This document shows, one piece after another, positions 51,201-63,089 of a stretch of DNA of 64,000 bases (the first letter of the stretch is position 1; every line of letters begins with the position of its first letter). Under the pieces are notes generated by a model. The model made no database searches, was not told the DNA's origin, and saw only the letters and a program-made list of their open reading frames with translations. The stretch is from Liolophura sinensis. Its lineage: Eukaryota > Mollusca > Polyplacophora > Chitonida > Chitonidae. The stretch lies in contig NW_027018088.1 of the NCBI RefSeq assembly GCF_032854445.1, forward strand, positions 22,868 to 86,867. Direction: 5' to 3'. The translations under genes were made by a program, and so were the position numbers.

Positions 51201-54200
51201 CTACCGAATTGCACATAACTTATAATGAAAAGTTCAATATAGTAATGACCAGTCGCGATTGTACATAGTTAATGTAGCCGATTTCAATTAGCAAAAAGAC
51301 CAGGCAAAAATCCGAAAGTGGAAAAACTGTTCCAATGCTGCTGGTAAGAGGCTAATCCGACGTATTTTTGGACGAGAAATCGAATGGTGCAAACCGCGTT
51401 GCTCTCCGACCAATACTTTTGGCTGTAGCCACAAATGAATAATCATTGATGTCAAGATCACGTGCCCAGCAACGGCTCTTACTCCATGGAAACCAAGGAA
51501 ATTTGCAATTTTTCAACAGCTGGAGATGCCTGGCCCAATTGCGCATCTTTTGGCACCTTATTGATGTGGGTCAGTGTTCAATTGTACTTTTTACAGCGGA
51601 CTGTATCAAGTACCTTGTGTTTTTTTTATATACAAATGGTGTGGTTTTTCTACATGTAGATAAAGACATTGAGTTTGTCTTCGACTTAGAAGTAAGACAA
51701 CTGTTGGGTGAGTTAAATGGGCTTGGCCCAAAGATTTGACGTCGTCTGGGCTACCGAAGGGCACATAACTTATAATGAAAAGTTGAATATAGTAATGACC
51801 AGTCGCGATTGTACATAGCTAATGTAGCCGATTTCAATTCGCAAAAAGACCAGGCAAAAATCCAAAAGTGGAAAAACTGTTCCAATGCTGCTGGTAAGAG
51901 GCTAATCCGACGTATTTTTTGACGAGAAATCGAATGGTGCAAACCGCGTTGCTCTCCGACCAATACTTTTGGCTGTAGCCACAAATGAATAATCATTGAT
52001 GTCAAGATCACGTGCCCAGCAACGGCTCTTACTCCATGGAAACCAAGGAAATTTGCAATTTTTCAACAGCTGGAGATGCCTGGCCCAATTGCGCATCTTT
52101 TGGCACCTTATTGATGTGGGTCAGTGTTAAATTGTACTTTTTACAGCGGACTGTATCAAGTACCTTGTGTTTTTTTTATATGCAAATGGTGTGGTTTTTC
52201 TACATGTAGATAAAGACATTGAGTTTGTCTTCGACTTAGAAGTAAGACAACTGCTGGGTGAGTTAAATGGGCTTGGCCCAAAGATTTGACTTTGTCTGGG
52301 CTACCGAAGGGCACATAACTTATAATGAAAAGTTGAATATAGTAATGACCAGTCGCGATTGTACATAGTTAATGTAGCCGATTTCAATTAGCAAAAAGAC
52401 CAGGCAAAAATCCAAAAGTGGAAAAACTGTTCCAATGCTGCTGGTAAGAGGCTAATCCGACGTATTTTTTGACGAGAAATCGAATGGTGCAAACCGCGTT
52501 GCTCTCCGACCAATACTTTTGGCTGTAGCCACAAATGAATAATCATTGATGTCAAGATCACGTGCCCAGCAACGGCTCTTACTCCATGGAAACCAAGGAA
52601 ATTTGCAATTTTTCAACAGCTGGAGATGCCTGGCCCAATTGCACATCTTTTGGCACCTTTTGATGTGGGTCAGTGTTCAATTGTACTTTTCACAGCGGAC
52701 TGTATCAAGTACCTTGTGTTTTTTTTATATACAAATGGTGTGGTTTTTCTACATGTAGATAAAGACATTGAGTTTGTCTTCGACTTAGAAGTAAGACAAC
52801 TGCTGGGTGAGTTAAATGGGCTTGGCCCAAAGATTTGACGTTGTCTGGGCTACCGAATTGCACATAACTTATAATGAAAAGTTGAATATAGTAATGACCA
52901 GTCGCGATTGTACATAGTTAATGTAGCCGATTTCAATTAGCAAAAAGACCAGGCAAAAATCCGAAAGTGGAAAAACTGTTCCAATGCTGCTGGTAAGAGG
53001 CTAATCCGACGTATTTTTGGACGAGAAATCGAATGGTGCAAACGGCGTTGCTCTCCGACCAATACTTTTGGCTGTAGCCACAAATGAATAATCATTGATG
53101 TCAAGATCACGTGCCCAGCAACGGCTCTTACTCCATGGAAACCAAGGAAATTTGCAATTTTTCAACAGCTGGAGATGCCTGGCCAAATTGCGCATCTTTT
53201 GGCACCTTATTGATGTGGGTCAGTGTTCAATTGTACTTTTTACAGCGGACTGTATCAAGTACCTTGTGTTTTTTTTATATACAAATGGTGTGGTTTTTCT
53301 ACATGTAGATAAAGACATTGAGTTTGTCTTCGACTTAGAAGTAAGACAACTGTTGGGTGAGTTAAATGGGCTTGGCCCAAAGATTTGACGTCGTCTGGGC
53401 TACCGAAGGGCACATAACTTATAATGAAAAGTTGAATATAGTAATGACCAGTCGCGATTGTACATAGTTAATGTAGCCGATTTCAATTAGCAAAAAGACC
53501 AGGCAAAAATCCAAAAGTGGAAAAACTGTTCCAATGCTGCTGGTAAGAGGCTAATCCGACGTATTTTTTGACGAGAAATCGAATGGTGCAAACCGCGTTG
53601 CTCTCCGACCAATACTTTTGGCTGTAGCCACAAATGAATAATCATTGATGTCAAGATCACGTGCCCAGCAACGGCTCTTACTCCATGGAAACCAAGGAAA
53701 TTTGCAATTTTTCAACAGCTGGAGATGCCTGGCCCAATTGCGCATCTTTTGGCACCTTATTGATGTGGGTCAGTGTTAAATTGTACTTTTTACAGCGGAC
53801 TGTATCAAGTACCTTGTGTTTTTTTTATATGCAAATGGTGTGGTTTTTCTACATGTAGATAAAGACATTGAGTTTGTCTTCGACTTAGAAGTAAGACAAC
53901 TGCTGGGTGAGTTAAATGGGCTTGGCCCAAAGATTTGACGTCGTCTGGGCTACCGAAGGGCACATAACTTATAATGAAAAGTTGAATATAGTAATGACCA
54001 GTCGCGATTGTACATAGTTAATGTAGCCGATTTCAATTAGCAAAAATACCAGGCAAAAATCCAAAAGTGGAAAAACTGTTCCAATGCTGCTGGTAAGAGG
54101 CTAATCCGACGTATTTTTTGACGAGAAATCGAATGGTGCAAACCGCGTTGCTCTCCGACCAATACTTTTGGCTGTAGCCACAAATGAATAATCATTGATG

Positions 54201-56493
54201 TCAAGATCACGTGCCCAGCAACGGCTCTTACTCCATGGAAACCAAGGAAATTTGCAATTTTTCAACAGCTGGAGATGCCTGGCCCAATTGCACATCTTTT
54301 GGCACCTTATTGATGTGGGTCAGTGTTCAATTGTACTTTTCACAGCGGACTGTATCAAGTACCTTGTGTTTTTTTATATACAAATGGTGTGGTTTTTCTA
54401 CATGTAGATAAAGACATTGAGTTTGTCTTCGACTTAGAAGTAAGACAACTGCTGGGTGAGTTAAATGGGCTTGGCCCAAAGATTTGACGTTGTCTGGGCT
54501 ACCGAATTGCACATAACTTATAATGAAAAGTTGAATATAGTAATGACCAGTCGCGATTGTACATAGTTAATGTAGCCGATTTCAATTAGCAAAAAGACCA
54601 GGCAAAAATCCTAAAGTGGAAAAACTGTTCCAATGCTGCTGGTAAGAGGCTAATCCGACGTATTTTTGGACGAGAAATCGAATGGTGCAAACGGCGTTGC
54701 TCTCCGACCAATACTTTTGGCTGTAGCCACAAATGAATAATCATTGATGTCAAGATCACGTGCCCAGCAACGGCTCTTACTCCATGGAAACCAAGGAAAT
54801 TTGCAATTTTTCAACAGCTGGAGATGCCTGGCCAAATTGCGCATCTTTTGGCACCTTATTGATGTGGGTCAGTGTTCAATTGTACTTTTTACAGCGGACT
54901 GTATCAAGTACCTTGTGTTTTTTTTATATACAAATGGTGTGGTTTTTCTACATGTAGATAAAGACATTGAGTTTGTCTTCGACTTAGAAGTAAGACAACT
55001 GTTGGGTGAGTTAAATGGGCTTGGCCCAAAGATTTGACGTCGTCTGGGCTACCGAAGGGCACATAACTTATAATGAAAAGTTGAATATAGTAATGACCAG
55101 TCGCGATTGTACATAGTTAATGTAGCCGATTTCAATTAGCAAAAAGACCAGGCAAAAATCCAAAAGTGGAAAAACTGTTCCAATGCTGCTGGTAAGAGGC
55201 TAATCCGACGTATTTTTTGACGAGAAATCGAATGGTGCAAACCGCGTTGCTCTCCGACCAATACTTTTGGCTGTAGCCACAAATGAATAATCATTGATGT
55301 CAAGATCACGTGCCCAGCAACGGCTCTTACTCCATGGAAACCAAGGAAATTTGCAATTTTTCAACAGCTGGAGATGCCTGGCCCAATTGCGCATCTTTTG
55401 GCACCTTATTGATGTGGGTCAGTGTTAAATTGTACTTTTTACAGCGGACTGTATCAAGTACCTTGTGTTTTTTTTATATGCAAATGGTGTGGTTTTTCTA
55501 CATGTAGATAAAGACATTGAGTTTGTCTTCGACTTAGAAGTAAGACAACTGCTGGGTGAGTTAAATGGGCTTGGCCCAAAGATTTGACGTCGTCTGGGCT
55601 ACCGAAGGGCACATAACTTATAATGAAAAGTTGAATATAGTAATGACCAGTCGCGATTGTACATAGTTAATGTAGCCGATTTCAATTAGCAAAAATACCA
55701 GGCAAAAATCCAAAAGTGGAAAAACTGTTCCAATGCTGCTGGTAAGAGGCTAATCCGACGTATTTTTTGACGAGAAATCGAATGGTGCAAACCGCGTTGC
55801 TCTCCGACCAATACTTTTGGCTGTAGCCACAAATGAATAATCATTGATGTCAAGATCACGTGCCCAGCAACGGCTCTTACTCCATGGAAACCAAGGAAAT
55901 TTGCAATTTTTCAACAGCTGGAGATGCCTGGCCCAATTGCACATCTTTTGGCACCTTTTGATGTGGGTCAGTGTTCAATTGTACTTTTCACAGCGGACTG
56001 TATCAAGTACCTTGTGTTTTTTGTATATACAAATGGTGTGGTTTTTCTATATGTAGATAAAGACATTGAGTTTGTCTTCGACTTAGAAGTAAGACAACTG
56101 CTGGGTGAGTTAAATGGGCTTGGCCCAAAGATTTGACGTTGTCTGGGCTACCGAATTGCACATAACTTATAATGAAAAGTTGAATATAGTAATGACCAGT
56201 CGCGATTGTACATAGTTAATGTAGCCGATTTCAATTAGCAAAAAGACCAGGCAAAAATCCGAAAGTGGAAAAACTGTTCCAATGCTGCTGGTAAGAGGCT
56301 AATCCGACGTATTTTTGGACGAGAAATCGAATGGTGCAAACGGCGTTGCTCTCCGACCAATACTTTTGGCTGTAGCCACAAATGAATAATCATTGATGTC
56401 AAGATCACGTGCCCAGCAACGGCTCTTACTCCATGGAAACCAAGGAAATTTGCAATTTTTCAACAGCTGGAGATGCCTGGCCCAATTGCGCAT
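48249..56493 (-). repeat. 1649-bp trimeric higher-order repeat, five copies
   Basis: The rare variant gtgttaaattg occurs at 48826, 50475, 52124, 53773 and 55422, every step exactly 1649 bp. The octamer variant atgcaaat follows at 48882, 50531, 52180, 53829 and 55478, again 1649 bp apart. Each trimer has one monomer of each of three types: one with gtgttaaattg and atgcaaat, one with ttgcacatc and cttttcacagcgg (usually with the 1-bp-deleted caccttttgatg), and one with gttgggtgag following a ccgaattgcac stretch. The 549-bp member explains 1649 instead of 1650. Outer limits are approximate. Confidence 0.92.
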
Positions 56494-58184
56494 CTTTTGG
56501 CACCTTATTGATGTGGGTCAGTGTTCAATTGTACTTTTTACAGCGGACTGTATCAAGTACCTTGTGTTTTTTTTATATACAAATGGTGTGGTTTTTCTAC
56601 ATGTAGATAAAGACATTGAGTTTGTCTTCGACTTAGAAGTAAGACAACTGTTGGGTGAGTTAAATGGGCTTGGCCCAAAGATTTGACGTCGTCTGGGCTA
56701 CCGAAGGGCACATAACTTATAATGAAAAGTTGAATATAGTAATGACCAGTCGCGATTGTACATAGCTAATGTAGCCGATTTCAATTCGCAAAAAGACCAG
56801 GCAAAAATCCAAAAGTGGAAAAACTGTTCCAATGCTGCTGGTAAGAGGCTAATCCGACGTATTTTTTGACGAGAAATCGAATGGTGCAAACCGCGTTGCT
56901 CTCCGACCAATACGTTTGGCTGTAGCCACAAATGAATAATCATTGATGTCAAGATCACGTGCCCAGCAACGGCTCTTACTCCATGGAAACCAAGGAAATT
57001 TGCAATTTTTCAACAGCTGGAGATGCCTGGCCCAATTGCGCATCTTTTGGCACCTTATTGATGTGGGTCAGTGTTCAATTGTACTTTTTACAGCGGACTG
57101 TATCAAGTACCTTGTGTTTTTTTTATATGCAAATGGTGTAGTTTTTCTACATGTAGATAAAGACATTGAGTTTGTCTTCGACTTAGAAGTAAGACAACTG
57201 CTGGGTGAGTTAAATGGGCTTGGCCCAAAGATTTGACGTCGTCTGGGCTACCGAAGGGCACATAACTTATAATGAAAAGTTGAATATAGTAATGACCAGT
57301 CGCGATTGTACATAGTTAATGTAGCCGATTTCAATTAGCAAAAAGACCAGGCAAAAATCCAAAAGTGGAAAAACTGTTCCAATGCTGCTGGTAAGAGGCT
57401 AATCCGACGTATTTTTTGACGAGAAATCGAATGGTGCAAACGGCGTTGCTCTCCGACCAATACTTTTGGCTGTAGCCACAAATGAATAATCATTGATGTC
57501 AAGATCACGTGCCCAGCAACGGCTCTTACTCCATGGAAACCAAGGAAATTTGCAATTTTTCAACAGCTGGAGATGCCTGGCCCAATTGCGCATCTTTTGG
57601 CACCTTATTGATGTGGGTCAGTGTTCAATTGTACTTTTTACAGCGGACTGTATCAAGTACCTTGTGTTTTTTTTATATACAAATGGTGTGGTTTTTCTAC
57701 ATGTAGATAAAGACATTGAGTTTGTCTTCGACTTAGAAGTAAGACAACTGTTGGGTGAGTTAAATGGGCTTGGCCCAAAGATTTGACGTCGTCTGGGCTA
57801 CCGAAGGGCACATAACTTATAATGAAAAGTTGAATATAGTAATGACCAGTCGCGATTGTACATAGCTAATGTAGCCGATTTCAATTCGCAAAAAGACCAG
57901 GCAAAAATCCAAAAGTGGAAAAACTGTTCCAATGCTGCTGGTAAGAGGCTAATCCGACGTATTTTTTGACGAGAAATCGAATGGTGCAAACCGCGTTGCT
58001 CTCCGACCAATACTTTTGGCTGTAGCCACAAATGAATAATCATTGATGTCAAGATCACGTGCCCAGCAACGGCTCTTACTCCATGGAAACCAAGGAAATT
58101 TGCAATTTTTCAACAGCTGGAGATGCCTGGCCCAATTGCGCATCTTTTGGCACCTTATTGATGTGGGTCAGTGTTCAATTGTAC

Positions 58185-58243
58185 GTTTTTGCAGCAGACT
58201 GTATCATGTACCTTGTGTTTTTTTTATATGCAAATGGTGTGGG
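58185..58243 (-). repeat. Aberrant right-arm monomer segment
   Basis: Where other copies read gtactttttacagcgg, this one reads gtacgtttttgcagcag with a 1-bp gain. It then has gtatcatgtacc for gtatcaagtacc and gtgggttttcta for gtggtttttcta. The atcatgtacc form otherwise typifies left-arm copies (there as ggtacatgat), so a conversion tract from a left-type monomer is possible. Confidence 0.65.
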
Positions 58244-60341
58244 TTTTCTACATGTAGATAAAGACATTGAGTTTGTCTTCGACTTAGAAGTAAGACAACT
58301 GCTGGGTGAGTTAAATGGGCTTGGCCCAAAGATTTGACGTCGTCTGGGCTACCGAAGGGCACATAACTTATAATGAAAAGTTGAATATAGTAAAGACCAG
58401 TCGCGATTGTACATAGTTAATGTAGCCGATTTCAATTAGCAAAAAGACCAGGCAAAAATCCAAAAATGGAAAAACTGTTCCAATGCTGCTGGTAAGAGGC
58501 TAATCCGACGTATTTTTTGACGAGAAATCGAATGGTGCAAACCGCGTTGCTCTCCGACCAATACTTTTGGCTGTAGCCACAAATGAATAATCATTGATGT
58601 CAAGATCACGTGCCCAGCAACGGCTCTTACTCCATGGAAACCAAGGAAATTTGCAATTTTTCAACAGCTGGAGATGCCTGGCCCAATTGCACATCTTTTG
58701 GCACCTTTTGATGTGGGTCAGTGTTCAATTGTTCTTTTCACAGCGGACTGTATCAAGTACCTTGTGTTTTTTTTATATACAAATGGTGTGGTTTTTCTAC
58801 ATGTAGATAAAGACATTGAGTTTGTCTTCGACTTAGAAGTAAGACAACTGCTGGGTGAGTTAAATGGGCTTGGCCCAAAGATTTGACGTTGTCTGGGCTA
58901 CCGAATTGCACATAACTTATAATGAAAAGTTGAATATAGTAATGACCAGTCGCGATTGTACATAGTTAATGTAGCCGATTTCAATTAGCAAAAAGACCAG
59001 GCAAAAATCCGAAGTGGAAAAACTGTTCCAATGCTGCTGGTAAGAGGCTAATCCGACGTATTTTTGGACGAGAAATCGAATGGTGCAAACCGCGTTGCTC
59101 TCCGACCAATACTTTTGGCTGTAGCCACAAATGAATAATCATTGATGTCAAGATCACGTGCCCAGCAACGGCTCTTACTCCATGGAAACCAAGGAAATTT
59201 GCAATTTTTCAACAGCTGGAGATGCCTGGCCCAATTACGCATCTTTTGGCACCTTATTGATGTGGGTCAGTGTTCAATTGTACTTTTTACAGCGGACTGT
59301 ATCAAGTACCTTGTGTTTTTTTTATATACAAATGGTGTGGTTTTTCTACATGTAGATAAAGACATTGAGTTTGTCTTCGACTTAGAAGTAAGACATTTGC
59401 TGGGTGAGTTAAATGGGCTTGGCCCAAAGATTTGACGTCGTCTGGGCTACCGAAGGGCACATAACTTATAATGAAAAGTTGAATATAGTAATGACCAGTC
59501 GCGATTGTACATAGTTAATGTAGCCGATTTCAATTAGCAAAAAGACCAGGCAAAAATCCAAAAGTGGAAAAACTGTTCCAATGCTGCTGGTAAGAGGCTA
59601 ATCCGACGTATTTTTTGACGAGAAATCGAATGGTGCAAACCGCGTTGCTCTCCGACCAATACTTTTGGCTGTAGCCACAAATGAATAATCATTGATGTCA
59701 AGATCACGTGCCCAGCAACGGCTCTTACTCCATGGAAACCAAGGAAATTTGCAATTTTTCAACAGCTGGAGATGCCTGGCCCATTGCGCATCTTTTGGCA
59801 CCTTATTGATGTGGGTCAGTGTTCAATTGTACTTTTTACAGCGGACTGTATCAAGTACCTTGTGTTTTTTTTATATACAAATGGTGTGGTTTTTCTACAT
59901 GTAGATAAAGACATTGAGTTTGTCTTCGACTTAGAAGTAAGACAACTGCTGGGTGAGTTAAATGGGCTTGGCCCAAAGATATGACGTCTTCTGGGCTACC
60001 GAAGGGCACATAACTTATAATGAAAAGTTGAATATAGTAATGACCAGTCGCGATTGTACATAGTTAATGTAGCCGATTTCAATTCGCAAAAAGACCAGGC
60101 AAAAATCCAAAAGTGGAAAAACTGTTCCAATGCTGCTGGTAAGAGGCTAATCCGACGTATTTTTGGACGAGAAATCGAATGGTGCAAACCGCGTTGCTCT
60201 CCGACCAATACTTTTGGCTGTAGCCACAAATGAATAATCATTGATTTCAAGATCACGTGCCCAGCAACGGCTCTTACTCCATGGAAACCAAGGAAATTTG
60301 CAATTTTTCAACAGCTGGAGATGCCTGGCCCAATTGCGCAT

Positions 60342-63089
60342 CTTTTGGCACCTTATTGATGTGGGTCAGTGTTCAATTGTACTTTTTACAGCGGACTGTA
60401 TCAAGTACCTTGTGTTTTTTTTATATACAAATGGTGTGGTTTTTCTACATGTAGATAAAGACATTGAGTTTGTCTTCGACTTAGAAGTAAGACATTTGCT
60501 GGGTGAGTTAAATGGGCTTGGCCCAAAGATTTGACGTCGTCTGGGCTACCGATGGGCACATAACTTATAGTGAAAAGTTGAATATAGTAATGACCAGTCG
60601 CGATTGTACATAGTTAATGTAGCCGACTTCAATTAGCAAAAAGACCAGGCAAAAATCCAAAAGTGGAAAAACTGTTCCAATGCTGCTGGTAAGAGGCTAA
60701 TCCGACGTATTTTTTGACGAGAAATCGAATGGTGCAAACCGCGTTGCTCTCCGACCAATACTTTTGGCTGTAGCCACAAATGAATAATCATTGATGTCAA
60801 GATCACGTGCCCAGCAACGGCTCTTACTCCATGGAAACCAAGGAAATTTGCAATTTTTCAACAGCTGGAGATGCCTGGCCCAATTGCACATCTTTTGGCA
60901 CCTTTTGATGTGGGTCAGTGTTCAATTGTACTTTTCACAGCGGACTGTATCAAGTACCTTGTGTTTTTTTAATATACAAATGGTGTGGTTTTTCTACATG
61001 TAGATAAAGACATTGAGTTTGTCATCGACTTAGAAGTAAGACAACTGCTGGGTGAGTTAAATGGGCTTGGCCCAAAGATATGACGTCTTCTGGGCTACCG
61101 AAGGGCACATAACTTATAATGAAAAGTTGAATATAGTAATGACCAGTCGCGATTGTACATAGTTAATGTAGCCGATTTCAATTCGCAAAAAGACCAGGCA
61201 AAAATCCAAAAGTGGAAAAACTGTTCCAATGCTGCTGGTAAGAGGCTAATCCGACGTATTTTTTGACGAGAAATCGAATGGTGCAAACCGCGTTGCTCTC
61301 CGACCAATACTTTTGGCTGTAGCCACAAATGAATAATCATTGATGTCAAGATCACGTGCCCAGCAACGGCTCTTACTCCATGGAAACCAAGGAAATTTGC
61401 AATTTTTCAACAGCTGGAGATGCCTGGCCCAATTGCGCATCTTTTGGCACCTTATTGATGTGGGTCAGTGTTCAATTGTACTTTTTACAGCGGACTGTAT
61501 CAAGTACCTTGTGTTTTTTTTATATACAAATGGTGTGGTTTTTCTACATGTAGATAAAGACATTGAGTTTGTCTTCGACTTAGAAGTAAGACAACTGCTG
61601 GGTGAGTTAAATGGGCTTGGCCCAAAGATATGACGTCTTCTGGGCTACCGAAGGGCACATAACTTATAATGAAAAGTTGAATATAGTAATGACCAGTCGC
61701 GATTGTACATAGTTAATGTAGCCGATTTCAATTCGCAAAAAGACCAGGCAAAAATCCAAAAGTGGAAAAACTGTTCCAATGCTGCTGGTAAGAGGCTAAT
61801 CCGACGTATTTTTGGACGAGAAATCGAATGGTGCAAACCGCGTTGCTCTCCGACCAATACTTTTGGCTGTAGCCACAAATGAATAATCATTGATGTCAAG
61901 ATCACGTGCCCAGCAACGGCTCTTACTCCATGGAAACCAAGGAAATTTGCAATTTTTCAACAGCTGGAGATGCCTGGCCCAATTGCGCATCTTTTGGCAC
62001 CTTATTGATGTGGGTCAGTGTTCAATTGTACTTTTTACAGCGGACTGTATCAAGTACCTTGTGTTTTTTTTATATACAAATGGTGTGGTTTTTCTACATG
62101 TAGATAAAGACATTGAGTTTGTCTTCGACTTAGAAGTAAGACATATGCTGGGTGAGTTAAATGGGCTTGGCCCAAAGATTTGACGTCGTCTGGGCTACCG
62201 ATGGGCACATAACTTATAGTGAAAAGTTGAATATAGTAATGACCAGTCGCGATTGTACATAGTTAATGTAGCCGACTTCAATTAGCAAAAAGACCAGGCA
62301 AAAATCCAAAAGTGGAAAATCTGTTCCAATGCTGCTGGTAAGAGGCTAATCCGACGTATTTTTTGACGAGAAATCGAATGGTGCAAACCGCGTTGCTCTC
62401 CGACCAATACTTTTGGCTGTAGCCACAAATGAATAATCATTGATGTCAAGATCACGTGCCCAGCAACGGCTCTTACTCCATGGAAACCAAGGAAATTTGC
62501 AATTTTTCAACAGCTGGAGATGCCTGGCCCAATTGCACATCTTTTGGCACCTTTTGATGTGGGTCAGTGTTCAATTGTACTTTTCACAGCGGACTGTATC
62601 AAGTACCTTGTGTTTTTTTTATATACAAATGGTGTGGTTTTTCTACATGTAGATAAAGACACTGAGTTTGTCATCGACTTAGAAGTAAGACAACTGCTGG
62701 GTGAGTTAAATGGGCTTGGCCCAAAGATATGACGTCTTCTGGGCTACCGAAGGGCACATAACTTATAATGAAAAGTTGAATATAGTAATGACCAGTCGCG
62801 ATTGTACATAGTTAATGTAGCCGATTTCAATTCGCAAAAAGACCAGGCAAAAATCCAAAAGTGGAAAAACTGTTCCAATGCTGCTGGTAAGAGGCTAATC
62901 CGACGTATTTTTTGACGAGAAATCGAATGGTGCAAACCGCGTTGCTCTCCGACCAATACTTTTGGCTGTAGCCACAAATGAATAATCATTGATGTCAAGA
63001 TCACGTGCCCAGCAACGGCTCTTACTCCATGGAAACCAAGGAAATTTGCAATTTTTCAACAGCTGGAGATGCCTGGCCCAATTGCGCAT
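60342..63089 (-). repeat. 1649-bp repeat pair near the right edge
   Basis: Rare variants recur at 1649 bp: ccgatgggcac (60549 and 62198) with the linked cttatagtg, agccgacttcaattag (60621 and 62270), and gtcatcgactt (61021 and 62670). These changes are not seen elsewhere, so the two copies share a recent origin. Private differences include acatatgctgg (62141) and gacactgag (62659) in the second copy. Confidence 0.85.
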
